In this document: positions 43,798-55,732 of the stretch, one piece after another
Layout of the letters: every line of letters begins with the position of its first letter
Numbering within the stretch: the stretch's first letter is position 1
Source: Stereocaulon alpinum
Lineage: Eukaryota; Ascomycota; Lecanoromycetes; Lecanorales; Stereocaulaceae
Direction: 5' to 3'
DNA length: 64,000 bases
Assembly (NCBI GenBank): GCA_018257865.1
Contig: JAEUBA010000001.1
Span: forward strand, 434,001 to 498,000
Notes under the pieces: model-generated
What the model saw: only the letters and a program-made list of their open reading frames with translations
The model's database searches: none
What the model was told of the DNA's origin: nothing
Translations under genes and position numbers: made by a program

Positions 43798-45461
43798 TCA
43801 ATTATAACAGAACGTACTAAAACAACCCGCACAAGCAGCCGGCAAATTAGCCCCCGTCTTCTTCACAATCGCGCAGCCCAAACAAGTCGGGAACGTAGGA
43901 CTCATCCCATAAGTCCCAACCTGCTGCCCATTCATAATCATACCGCTCGTCTCAGCCGGCGTATACTGAAGCTTAACAGTCGGCTCGCCGCTAGGAAAAG
44001 TATAATTATGATTCGGCAGGTAAATAATCGTGATCTTGCTAGTATCATTGCAGCCGAAGAAAGTCGGGCGGATATTCAAGCCTTTGCTGACGAAAGTGTC
44101 GATGGGGGGGATGACAGGCATTCTTGTTAGTCCTGCCATCTGGGCTTGCATGTACGTTTGGTAGATTTCGCTTCCGTTGGGGAAATTGGCGCTCGTGTCT
44201 GCGGAGTTGTCGTTTACGAGGATGACGTTGATGTTGCGGGCTGGTTGGAGGAAGGGGAAGAGGGGGTTGTTTTGGAGAGATTCGCCTCCGTCTACGAGGG
44301 TGAGGTTCTTTTGGTTTGAGACGAGGGAAGAGTGGGCGTAGTTGTAGAAGGGATTCGGATAGATGGCATACTCGTCCATGGTGGTTAGGGCGTGAGTTTG
44401 GTTGATGAGTGCGCTCAGGTTGGCGATGAGACCTGGCGTTGAAGCAACTGCTGGGAAGGTGGTACAGAATTCATTGAAGACGTCGCTTGAGGTGCCAAGG
44501 ATGAAGCCCAGATTGTCGTAGTTGGTTTCGCAACCTTGTATTGGTTTGCCGTTGCTTAGTATAGAGCCCATAGTGAGGTTAGTATTACTTTAGCGTTGGG
44601 TATGAACTAGGAGCTCTCACCGAGATATTTAGTCTGTGTAAAGGCATTTACACCCGAATCGAAGCTGCCGAATTCATACGGTGAGAACTCATAGATCACA
44701 GAATTATTTGGAGGCAGACACTCTCCCGTGGCAGTCTCAACATTCAATGCTGTAATTATAGGAAAGGGCACTTTATAATTTGTGAAATTGGAAAGTCCTG
44801 CGATTGACGATAATTCGTCGGCAACGCCGCCGTCGGGGCCATACAGAAGCTGATAGGAAAGAAGCCTTCCATATGGGTCAACGATTGTAGGTGTATAACC
44901 CGCAGCTTGCTTGGCTAAGATATCAACAGTGATCTGTTCATATGCCACTGGTGCAAGGGGTCCGGCCGGATCAGCTAGACTTTCAGCAAAGGCCGGCGCC
45001 CAGAGATTTGTTTCCAAGGAAGAAATTGTAGGATAGTTGTTGCCAGCCAAAGACGAGAGAAACCAGCCTCCTCCAGAAAGTCCAGCTTGATAGGTGATGC
45101 CTTGATAGAGACCACTAGTGCCAACATTACTGTCACGGCCATCAAATGCTTGGACAACGCCCGCTCCAATCAGCAGAGAGCGGAGACCTCCTCCGCTAGT
45201 TGTCAGAGCGACTGTAGGCAGGTTTGCAGTGCTAAAATTTCTATTCACCTTTTGAAGCCATTTACCTAGGGCTAAAGATGCGATGGGCTTTCGAGCTGCA
45301 ATGTATGCTGATTCGGAGCTGGAGATTCCCGTCGCAGGACGGACTAATGGAGTACTAGGACATGTTGCTGGCCTTGGAGCATATCCGGAAACCGGTGGTA
45401 CTGCGGCGGCAGAGACGAAATGAGCGCCGCAGACGAAAATGAGAACAAAGAGACTGTACAT
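43798..45461 (-). CDS. Secreted phospholipase B (lysophospholipase)
   Basis: Upstream exon 44621-45461 and downstream exon from about 44567 to 43798, roughly 537 residues. A signal peptide (1-20, SLFVLIFVCGAHFVSA) is followed by the fungal PLB/cPLA2 fold: SGGGLR (oxyanion Arg), nucleophile Ser in GLSGGGW, FEFSPYEFGSFD-type block, YDNLGFILGTSS and catalytic Asp in LVDGGESLQNNP. Many N-glycosylation sequons are present. It ends with the Cys-rich CLGCAIV...CAGCFSTFCYN. Family enzymes remove acyl chains from phospholipids outside the cell. Oddity: the donor GTGAGA and branch TACTAAC are good, but no AG acceptor keeps the frame without deleting the conserved SILSNGKPIQG segment (see findings). The gene may be subtly broken. 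Confidence 0.8.
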
Positions 45462-46529
45462 TGTGGCGTCAAAGGCACTTGAGAGTCTGAGTATGCTAGG
45501 AAAGGGAGGGAAAGGGAAGACACTCGGGAAAGAGAGCGTTGAAGAGGTGTTGCTTGCTTTCAATAGACATTGCAAACCTGTTTCGGTTACGGCTAACCCA
45601 CGAGGTAGCTGGTGGTAGGCACATTCCCTGCGCAAGCGTACGTCTATACGACTGAATGGCTGCAGAAGCCCCTGCCTCGGCCCCTAACACGTGGAGCAAC
45701 GATTGACAGGGGTGCATTGTTATGTGAGCGTCTCAACTCTCAACTGCCTATTTGGTCAAAGTCCGTGGGAATAACCCCTATCGGGGCGAATCTTGTTCCC
45801 TTATGGGAAGAAGGTGAAGTATGCTGTAAGAAATGTATCTGTACAGATGCGGAGTCATGGGCCAATGGGGTAGGAGTGATTACGGTCGTGCTCATGGCGG
45901 CGATCTGCCCGGGGCATTGGCCGCATTGCTCCTTCTCTTTTGGCGCCACTGATTTCATGCTTAGGCGCCATTGGCTTAGCCTTAGGGCCATTTGTAAGCC
46001 GATCACTTCGGGCAAGCCTCTGCCGGCCCGCCTGCGCATCGTTACCTATCAACCATCATTACTCCAAGGGAGCCAGCAAAATATCTGAGTACTCGTTCCA
46101 GATTGATCGGCAAGCAATTGCCATGAAAGTTGCACCACCAGGGGATCTTCAATTTGCCACCACGCTAGCAATTTTACGAATTGCCCATCTCTAACTTGTC
46201 ACATGTTCATTTTGATAGAGGTCGCCAAAAGCCGTTTGAGATTGAAACGCCACGAGGCACCCAAACGCCAATGGATATATCATGTCACGCGTCTAATTCT
46301 GGAATGCAGAAACGCCCTTTTATACCGCTAGAAACGCTCTGCCTTTGCTATCTCCAGATCTACTCAAATCCGGGCTCATGCTCAAGTAAACCATGGCACT
46401 GTGTCCCGCTGGAACCAGATCCTAGATGAAATCTGCGTAGGAAATTGAGAATTAGAATACAGTCCTCCTGCGAATCGGCGAGCAGTGGATGTCGTCCAAC
46501 CTCTATCGTTATAATGCCTGTTGAACCAA
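45462..46529. other. Intergenic
   Basis: About 1.07 kb with no recognised gene on either strand; includes the phospholipase promoter. Confidence 0.45.
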
Positions 46530-47315
46530 TCACGCAGAACTTGGATTCGATTCCACGTCAACTCGGTGTTCGTTCTCATTCTCGTCCCGAAGAAGAGCAT
46601 AACCTGTGCCATCTGCTGGGAGCCTTATCTGACCATCTTTGTCTGGCCAGGTAAGGTGAAGCCTCGGTAGCTTCGTGGAGCCCAGAACGCCAGCAACACC
46701 CTGCGTGCGAATGATGTCTCGGATGCGAATGACACTATGCAGAGCAATCAGGAGGTGGGTGCCACTGCTCGATGTGTTAATAGAATGTCAGCATCAAAGT
46801 GTGGAGCATGACTTTAACTCACGCGCAAATGATCCACGGAAAGGTGTTGTAAGTGAGCAAGCAAAGGACAATGCTGGCGAATTTTTTGAATTGTCTCATC
46901 GCTAGACCGTTTATGATCAGCAAGGCGAGGAAAGAGCTGAAGGCAGCAAAGTCCACGATAGCTGATATGCAAGGATGAATTGCCCTTTCCCCAAAGCGGT
47001 GACATGCAAGGTCGATAAGATCCCATGCGAGCGAGATTGCAAGCTTTCAGATGTCAGTACACTTGCTCCTTGGCCTCCGGAATGCCTTACAATTATCCAA
47101 GTCCATATAGTCAAATAACCAGGGCTGTTCAAATAGACCCGCCCCCAGTTGGGAAACTGAGGGTTGGGCTGGAACCAGACTGTGTAATTTTCATCTTTGA
47201 GTCGAAGAATTGTGATGGCGTTTGCGAGTATTCCAACTGCGGCAGAAATAGTCACAAGTACGCGAAGACAAAGGGATAGTCGACTCCTTAGAGTTTTGCT
47301 GCCATTAGTGGACAT
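46530..47315 (-). CDS. Four-helix membrane protein, unknown function
   Basis: Three exons (47091-47315, 46823-47043, 46530-46764), introns 47 and 58 nt with GTAAGG and GTGAGT donors, give 226 residues. Hydrophobic helices are at about 12-35 (LRVLVTISAAVGILANAITIL), 66-90 (YLTIWTWII-LAISLAWDLIDLA), 100-122 (ISAIVDFAAFSSFLALLII) and 130-155 (FASIVLCLLTYNTFPWIICA). The first helix is followed by an outer loop with PQFPNWGRVYLN. The C-terminal 70 residues are hydrophilic. This four-helix plan is common in small fungal membrane proteins (MARVEL-like), but no family is certain. Open frame and clean splice phases across three exons are the main support. Confidence 0.65.
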
Positions 47316-48398
47316 CTTCGTAGTATTATCAAATATCCGAGTCAATTGCCGCACGCAAGATCAAAGTTTCGATCCTCACGTCAAATGCGAGATGTAAAGA
47401 ATCCGAAATGACTTCCAAATGTAACAAGCGTGACTTAAACATCATGAGTCAAAAAGATGAGGACGCGTTGGGTATATTCTACAAGTGCCAAGAGTGCACA
47501 GCCGCAGGCAGAAGTTCATGAAACACCAACGCCATGCTGCCTCCGGATCCTTGATCCTGCGGGATTGCCAGAACCAATTATCCTGGATATAATAAAAGAC
47601 TGAAACGTATATGGCTTTGCCTTTGCGACTAGGTGGGGCCTTACATAGCCCTTATATTGATATTCCGAGAAAGGCTCTGCTGCCCACTGCAATTACTAAC
47701 CATAACCGCTACCCCACTTTCTAGCCTTGTCTTCCTCAACACATCATTTGCATGTTCCTCGCCACCACTGTTTATACTAGCCGATTACAATTGAGCTCGC
47801 GCATAGCTATGACGGACCCAAAAGACCTTCCTGACGTGCAAGGCTGTTGATATGGCCCGCAACACACTGAATCTAGGTGAGATGCGGCTCATTCCCGATA
47901 ACCCCGCCCTTAAACCGTTCAAACCAACAGTTGAAACGGGTTAAATTCCGTTCAAACGGTTTGCCTTTCATATCGAACCATCAACCACTTAATTGCCCTA
48001 TATTGGACGGTTTGCCTTCTAAACCGACCGTTTCAACCATCGAGAGCCTTGCTGGCGTGTTTGACAAGGACTCGATCAACAGGCTGCGTACCGTTCTTGA
48101 AATGGATTAGTGATATAGTCCAAGGGTCCTAGATAGCTGCAGATTTATCTGACAGTGCCATTGTGATAAGAAGCTGTCATTCAAGGTATGAGCCCTGTCT
48201 ACAGAACATTAAGTATTGACTGATATCCGAGCTGACAAGGTACAGTCCGCACACTCTCAATTTGTAATTTCCGTTGCCCATTGTCAAATCCCATGTCTGT
48301 ATCATTACCATTGCCACTCGCTACGCGAACCCTTTCAATGATGGTAGGGTGAAGCCCACTGCGGCACAGTGCAGAAAGTCCGACACCTCGGCATCCGG
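47316..48398. other. Intergenic with CGGTTT/AAACCG cluster
   Basis: No gene recognised. At 47912-48035 several AAACCG and CGGTTT strings cluster; ACGGTTTGCCTT occurs at 47956-47967 and 48007-48018. Confidence 0.45.
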
Positions 48399-48750
48399 TC
48401 AATGCATTACGGAAGGTCTGGGGAAATGATCAGCAAGAGTCCAAACGGCGAAATGAGAGTATGATGGCCGACCTGAGAGGGTATAGGTAGGGATGCTAAA
48501 GGTTGTAGGGATAGTAATTGTGGTGGGAAGTTTGGTGGGGATTGTAGTAGGGATGGTGATTGTTGTAGGAAATGGTGGATCCTCTTTTGGAGCGAGGATG
48601 ACTGCTGTAGTGTTTGGATAGAAGGGAACGGCTTGAGCCTGTGAATATGGGTCAGTAAGGACTGCGTATAAGATGTGTGGGTGGAAGAAGCCGACTGACA
48701 AGGGATATAAGGGCCAGAATACGATCGATGGAGGTTAAGGCGAACTTCAT
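48399..48750 (-). CDS. Small Pro/Thr-rich secreted protein
   Basis: Exons 48700-48750 and 48399-48638 joined over a 61-nt GTCAGT...CACAG intron give 96 residues. The first exon encodes most of a signal peptide (MKFALTSIDRILALISL), completed by AQA at the splice. The mature part is dominated by imperfect repeats of PTTITIPTT and contains one NTT sequon. No Cys pattern or enzyme family is seen. The 3' end is uncertain: a further exon (TFRNALTGCRGVG...) lies downstream, but a phase-compatible junction was not found. Its role is unknown; a cell-wall or secreted peptide is likely. Confidence 0.5.
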
Positions 48751-50924
48751 TCTGGATATCGGAAGGAGAGATCTTAGGATATAGCCTTGTTGGACCGTTT
48801 GATTAAATAAACAGGACTGTGCAAGAGATAGTGGGAATTTCTGGTTGAGGTACTGAAGTAACGTCTAGCATTGCCTGATTAAACGCGAGAGAATCTGCTC
48901 TTTTATGTACCCACTCCCAGGTCAATAGGTTGCAACCATCATGCACAATTACCAAAAGTTTGCAGGAGCGCTCCAAGAAGAAGTACCCAGGGTTCACAGG
49001 GTCGCACTGTAGAGCTGACAAAGGCGACAGATGCTGTCTACCTACCTGGTACATCGCCTCAAGTTGATGGACATTCAGCAAATCCTGGTCTTGCAAACTT
49101 TCTCTTTCTTGCATATAGAGGGTGTGGGGCCTGCACGGTAAAGGTTGATACCAACAGCACCGACTAATCTTTCCACAAAGAAAGACAAAGCCGAACCTCC
49201 TACCAAGGACATATATGCTGCCATGGTTCTCCGGTCACTGATTTAGGAAGTTTTGGGCCTCTCACCCCTTGAGTAGAAGGACTATGGAAATCCTCAGGGA
49301 TAACATACATAGCTGTCATACAAGATTGAGAGAAGCTATCTCAACCTATGTGATCACACATACAACAATGATGCAGTCGGCAGTTCGTCCTAGCCACAGG
49401 AGATACGCGGTCTCAACTGGAACAAAACGCAATGCAGACCGAACGTCCAGATGTAGTAAGATACCAAGGAGACAGTATCGTCCCTGATGCTGTGATCCTA
49501 AGCGGAGATCTCTGCTTGGAGAGGATATGATAGTTTTGGAGGATCATTGGCCTTTTTGGGATAGGACAAAAGCTAAAGAGACAATCGGGTCACTGATACT
49601 GATGAGGATTACGTACCGGAGCAGCTTGTGTGGATAATGAAAGGATGGCACTTTCGGAGACATGACAAATTGTCTACATTAGAACCTAAGGTAATCCCGG
49701 ATCCATGGATAAGACTGTACCAGCCGCACAAACCCGGTCGAGTAAAGATTTGGGAACTTCGATGGTTGGATTGTGTAGACATGCTGCACCTGCCAAAGGT
49801 TGACATTTTGCGCGTGATGATTTCCGCTTGGTCCTAGTGCTTACTTGGATATCCATGGCGGATGACTGAATCAAACGACTCCACATCTCGACGTCGGTCA
49901 CTCAAATGCAAGTTGCTTAGAACGCTTCCTAGATTGCTATCATTACCTCAATTCGTGTTGAGTTCAGACGCAGCGCAGTCAGCCTGCACAATAATGAAGC
50001 AACCGAGAGATGCAGCCCTAGCGGATGCATATGTTGGGAACCCCCCATTCATTGCGACTCTGCCTTCCAATCGCATTGAACAGTACGTAGAAGATAAGGG
50101 TCCAGTGCAATAACTTTTGGCACGTTTCGGTCTACTAGGTTGAGACAGCTCGAAGGGGAGGGTTCTGGAATATGGGTGGTGAGCAATGAGTGGACTGTTC
50201 ATGCTTTTTCCAATGCCCGATTCGGATTGCAGCAATCGCGCTTCTACCTCTACAGGTTTCTCCTGCTACATCCGAGTTCTTCCTCAACAGGCAGATGGCA
50301 ATGCTGCCAAACAATAGAACACGCGTGGAGCGACGCTTTGAAGCAGGGGTCTGGGGCGGGAAGAGCCGGCTTGGCGGCAAGGGTTTGCGACCAGATACGC
50401 GTCAACTTCTTCAACGAACCTCGATCACTCTCGGATCAACTCTCAAGGGTAAAGTAGGCGCTCTCAACGACATTACCAGTGCCACGTATGACATACGTCA
50501 CTTGACCACTCGGATCGCGCCTTCGACTCTGGACATTCCTATTTGTGTACCAGCGTATCTAAATGAGCTTGGCCAATCAACTGGATGAAACGCGTCTGCA
50601 ATTAGCTCGACCTAAACAGCAGACGCCGAGCTTCCGCCAGATGTCCACCACCATTGAATGAAGACATTTGCCTCTCGAAGACATGAAACAAATCCTACTA
50701 AATCCGGTAACCCTAGAGATGAGGCTCTCCATGCTTTTTCGAGCAAGTCACAGCAGCCGCTGACTCACCTTGTCGTCTCGCTGAGAATGTCTGAAACTCG
50801 CAAGCAAATTTTGTTTGTCCAAGTCCAGCGTTTCACTGGTATAGAATCATCGGTAGCCACTCTATATGACTTTGGATCGCGCACGTCTCGTGCATGTGTC
50901 AGGTTCGCAGTGTTTCCTTGTGTG
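48751..50924. other. Gene-poor stretch
   Basis: About 2.2 kb without a supported gene. Frames at 49628-49837 and 50140-50588 (plus strand) are moderately protein-like (for example LRWLDCVDMLHLPKVDILRV) but no family is recognised and no joining exons were found. Could hold a decayed gene. Confidence 0.35.
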
Positions 50925-51126
50925 CACAGTCTCTTTCGTTCCTCCAGGTCTCACTTTCACTGTCTCTTCTCTGCATCTCTCGCGCTCTGTAGTCTATCAT
51001 CACTCTCATTCAGTAATCTTCTCCTTCGCATATCCATTTTCCTGGGATCTAATATCTGTCTGCTGGGCGAGACCAAGCCCAGCTTATCGCTATCTTTCTC
51101 TACATTTCCATTCTCAGAGTCTCATC
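50925..51126 (+). promoter_or_regulatory. CT-rich leader of mucin-like gene
   Basis: The 200 bp before the ATG at 51127 are rich in CT runs on the coding strand (TCTCTTTCG, CTGTCTCTTCTCTGC, TCTCGCGCTCTG). Pyrimidine-rich stretches just before the start site are typical of strongly expressed filamentous-fungal genes. Confidence 0.45.
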
Positions 51127-53431
51127 ATGCGTTCCACAATAATCATTCTGCTGGCAGTCTGCTCTAATATCATAGAGGCTGGCCCTGTCCGACATTACCG
51201 GCGCTTTGTGCAGTAAGTACATCCACAAGGGACCCGCGTGCGAGCTCGATAGCTAATTCATCTACAGACGTGATCTAAATCCCCGATTCATGAATGAGTC
51301 GGCTGTGATCACGACCTCAGATGCCCTCCAAACCTCGACACCTATCTCAATATCTTCTGCCTCCACAAGCCCTGCCATAGATGCACTCGCAAGCTCTTCT
51401 CCACCTTTGGGCCAAGCTTCTACCATACTTGCGCAGAGCCAACTTACCTTTACTTCTGCCGTCGGCGATGGCTCAATAGCCGCGACACCATTGTCTACGA
51501 ATACAGCAAAGGCTGCTACGTCGACAGCTGCTATAGAATCTCTTCCGCAGTCTACACCTTTCTTTGTAGCTCCACCAGTTGTTGGAAATGACGCAGTCGC
51601 ATCACAAATGTCTGGTTCCCAGACATCCTCAGGACTTTTGGAAACAGTCGCAAACACTGCCAGCAATGTTCAGGCGTCGTCCAGCGGTACGCTCAGCACC
51701 CAAACGACGTCTGCATCTGCAGCTGTATCAAGTGCCTCTTCCCAGGCTGCTGTAGTACAGATACCGGCTAAGAACACCTTCGAATTCTCCCCCGTCACCG
51801 TAACGTCTAGCGCACCTAAGCCTTCATCGACAATCCAATATCCTAATGCGCAAGAGGGCAACACTGCAATGGCTTCTGGCTTCAACCAAATCTACAAGAC
51901 TCTGCAAATGACTTCCTCATGCGATGCCAGCGACAACAACCAGGCATTTGCTTGTATTTCCGGAGAGGTTGCTCAATGCCAGAGTGACGGAACCTACGTA
52001 CTAAAGTCCTGTCCCATGGGTCAATCTTGCTATGCGCTTCCCCTGACTGGCAAGACTGGGGTGTCTGTTGAGTGCGCTGTTCCAAGCGATGCAGCGGCTA
52101 AGCTGGCTGCTCAGCCATCGTCAAGTTCACCTAAAACCATGGTTGCTTCCCAGGCGCCGTCGATCATTCAACAGCCAGCAACTTCTCCCAACGCTGAGTC
52201 TGTCTCCCAGGTAGCATCGACCAATGAAAGTCCTTCATCAGGGTCACAGGCGGTGTCGGGTACCCCAAGCCCTGAACCGCAGCCGACAGTGAGCAGGCAA
52301 GGTGTCGGTCTCGTCGCAGGAGGTATCAATACGCCGCCAACGAATACACCGCCATCGAGCACCATGCAGCAGCCGACAATGAGCATGCAAGGTCCTGGTC
52401 TTGTTGCAGGAGGTATCAATACACCACCAATGAGCACTATGCAGCAGCAAGCTCAAACAGCAGCCTCATCGCCTTCGGCATCAGCGGAACAGCAGAGCCA
52501 GTCAAATTCTGTTGCTTTGCAGACCGCGGCGACCTTCTCAACAGCTAGTGTGGCGAAGCAAAGCCAGTCAAAAGTCGTGATCTCCCAGGGAGGAGTGCCC
52601 ACACCTACAGCTTCACAGAGTCCAGATGCCCAGGTTGTGGAGCAGTCCTCGTCACAATCTGCATCAGAGGCGTCGGCGACTCGTCAGACTGTTGCTCCCA
52701 CTAGAACCTCGCAGACTCCTAATCTCAATCCTATTGCTCAGCCCTCATCACAGAGCACTTCAGAGACTTCTCCCACATTTCAGCCTGTCGCTGCTACCTC
52801 TCGATCAGTAGCTCCCACCACGGCCTCGCAGAATGACAACAACCAGCCTCATAATCAGTCTACCTCTCCGAAGTCCGCCTCACAAGCCTCTCCAGCGCCC
52901 CAACCTTCGCAGAACGCAAATGCCACGCCTGCAGACCAATCTCCACCAAAGGTTACCACAAGCGCAGAAGCTTCACAGACCGCCGGCGGTGTTGGAGGGT
53001 TTATATTCACACCCATGGACCAGCAGTCCCAAGCTTCGTCTACACCGCAACCCCACGGACAACATCAGCCAAAATCTGCAGACAACAGCGCGCCAACCTC
53101 GACACCGCAAGCCTCAGCACAGGCTCAAGAACTTCCGGCAGCCGCCAAAGACACTCAACCTTCACCCGCAGCCCAGTCCAACCAAGACAGCTCACAGGCT
53201 GCCCAGACGCCAGCACCAGCGCCGAGCGCGCAAGGCGGACAATTCTCCATCATACCTATGGGTCCAGGAAACTCTAATAATAATAATAACAACGACAACA
53301 AACCTCCTTCGAGCGGCAATGCAGCTACGAACGAGAAACTCGTTGTGAACCCGGGGGGCAGCGCCCCTGTTTACATCACGGTCACTACTACCGTCACCAC
53401 TACAGCTTATACTGCTGCACCAAGTGTTTAA
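51127..53431 (+). CDS. Mucin-like secreted protein with CBM19-like Cys module
   Basis: Two exons (51127-51212, 51268-53431), 55-nt intron, give 749 residues. The signal peptide is at 1-18 (STIIILLAVCSNIIEA) and a basic RHYRR near 25 may be a processing site. Residues 30-230 are Ser/Thr/Ala-rich. A Cys-containing module follows at about 230-290: SSCDASDNNQAFACISG, VAQCQSDGTYVLKSCPMG and SCYALPLTGKTGVSVEC, resembling carbohydrate-binding modules (CBM19-type) of fungal secreted proteins. The remaining 450 residues are Ser/Gln/Pro/Thr-rich with two copies of GLVAGGINTPP. No GPI signal is obvious at the end. A cell-surface or extracellular matrix role is likely. Confidence 0.78.
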
Positions 53432-53695
53432 TACCCACGTTCGTTTGCATATTAGCGGCATTATTTGGCGTTTGAAAAGCGGAGGCTTGCCTCGACGGCA
53501 ATATTGATTCCCACTGACTAGTGCAGTCTTTGCGCTTTGGTATATAGAATTTCTGTAATTATTCAATTGAGTTCACTTTCACCATTACTTTAAGCTAAAG
53601 CTCATTGCATCTCGTATTCATGTTCTACAAATATATGTACTGCCGCGACCTTATTACTTCAGCGAACTTCTAAAGAACATATGCAGCCAACATCC

Positions 53696-54615
53696 CTACG
53701 CAGCAGCAGCAAGCGCATTAACCCAAGCCCCCAACCTATACCCGCCCTTCGCAATCTGCAACTCAATATACGGCACCGCCCCCTCATAATAACTCCCATC
53801 CAGCTCCATCCCCGTCTCATTAGCCTTGAGCACATACTGACAATTCAACGCATTCGCATCCTGCGCCCACCCCAGCGCACAATCACTCGCCGTAGCCACA
53901 TCATCGCAGCTAATCCATCCGTCTTTTTCACTACTATAAGCCCCCGAATCGATTTCCGCAATCAACTTCTCCGAGAAAGCCGTCAGCGTCGCTGTCGAAT
54001 TTGTCCCGCCGGCGGCTTTTTCTACCATCTGTGTGTCCCAGCAGGCATGCAGGTTTGTCGCTGTCCCGTCCCATGTGACGGCTATATGGTTTCCGCCTAG
54101 TTCTTCTGCTTCGTCGTGCAGCGGCTGTGTGATGTCGCCTATGAAATGGATTAGGAATTCTAGGGCTTGTTTTTGATCGGATAAGGGGAGGGAGGCGTCG
54201 TTTGCGCGGGAGGTGTAGTTGTTTATGGCGGATACGACGCAGCCTGTTGGGCCGCAGTCGCGGGTTAGGTCAATGCCGCAGGATGTGGGGGGGGTGTCTT
54301 CTGCGTCTATGAAGCTGGGGAGGCGGAGGGGGTTAGCGGGTATTGGGGGAGTTGTTTGGGTGGGGAGGGAAGGGGGAATTACTGGAATGGCGCGCTGAAT
54401 CGCCCGGCTGATGTGTAGCGGAAGTTGTCTGCCCAGCTGGCTACGGAGGCCATCGTCACGCCTGGTCCTAGTTTGGTTGAGATGTAGGTTTTGCCTGCGT
54501 CGGTGAGGTAGTTGGTTGCTATTGTTGCGACTGTTGCGTGGCCAACGACGCCCCAGGCGTGTGCGGTAGGGGCTGAGAGCAGCAAAGGGAGCGCGAGAGA
54601 TGAGTAGAGATGCAT
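53696..54615 (-). CDS. S1/P1 nuclease, secreted
   Basis: Two exons (54383-54615, 53696-54314), 68-nt intron, give 283 residues, normal for the family. The signal peptide ends at HA-20, so the mature protein starts with Trp (WGVVGH), which is zinc ligand number one in S1/P1 nucleases. Further ligands are visible: His in VVGH, Asp in ASWAD, a His that exists only after splicing (SAPF-H-FIDAED), His and Asp in FLIHFIGDITQPLHDE, and His/Asp in NLHACWD. The enzyme degrades single-stranded DNA and RNA outside the cell, using three zinc ions. Strand skew switches within the gene. Confidence 0.93.
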
Positions 54616-55732
54616 GATTATAGAGGGAATGAGAGAATGGAGAATAGAGGGTTCTGTTCTGTGATCCTATGTGTGGAAAGGTACTTGAGTAGAAAGAGCC
54701 TTGCCTTGCCTTGCCTTCCACCTGCGGGAGTCCATAATGTTCATATACCTTCTCTCATCACCAACTCACCTGTCAAATCAGGCCCACTCCAAGTGCGCAT
54801 GCCTCATCCGTCTAGCCTAGATCCTCAATCTCGGACCTGAATCCCCAATTTTCATCGCTGGGGGAGTCAGGTGCTTGGACTATAGGTAGAGGACGACCTG
54901 CCGATCAACGGCGTCATTGCCGACGGCCCTCCCCGTGCACACTGCAGGTAGGGTCTGTGACCGGATTGGTTCTCATGGACATTATCTTCTTGGCAGGTCC
55001 GGCTGCCAAGGAGGGCGTGGGATGCACGCAATGCTGCAACAAGATGTCGTTGGTTGAAGGTTAGCAAGCGCTTGGAGACGAAGCCGGGAATAGCAACAGC
55101 TGGGCTCGGAGCGCCTAGCCAGAGGCGGAAGGTAGGGCGGGATGCCAAGGCATTGATACTCGCTCGACTACTTGTACTTTTATCTCGAATTGTACGGCAG
55201 GCACCACAGCTTCTTGACGATGTCAAGCGGAGTAGATATAGCATGAGAGTCGAATGCATGAGTTTTTGATTGTGCCTATGTTACAGTAATGACTTTCGCG
55301 CTGTAATGGTAACTAAAAACGCATGATGATTTGAATGAGTACATGATGGATGATGACATCCCTCTCTCTCCAAACTCGCCTTCAGGTTGCGCGTATCCGT
55401 TCACAACCTTGCCGACGAACAGAATGATTAAGTGACGCTAGCCTGATAAGAGTGGCATGAGAGCTCGTAGTGTAGCGTAGCTGCCTGCCCTTGACCATCG
55501 CCATGCGTGATGGAACACATTTACATGAAGAAAATTGACGGCCTTAAGCCTGACGTCGCATGCAATCCTGCGTATCTGTGAAATCGTTATTCTCTCAAGA
55601 CGATCCTGCGAGAGCGCGCTCACGGCAACTAGATGCCCTTAGCACACGTGATAGATATTTCTAGCCCCCATGTTTTCCCCCTTCCTTTTCTGAATTAAGT
55701 ACGACACCAATTCGAAACTCCCAAATGAGTCC
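54616..55732. other. Intergenic
   Basis: About 1.1 kb with no recognised gene; includes the nuclease promoter and the 3' side of the Zn2Cys6 gene. A short CTTGC repeat (CCTTGCCTTGCCTTGCC) lies near 54701. Confidence 0.5.

Noticed and set aside
52626..53348. Long alternative frames over the mucin-like gene
   Set aside because: They are shadows of the Ser/Gln/Pro-rich coding sequence; only the main frame has a signal peptide and the Cys module.
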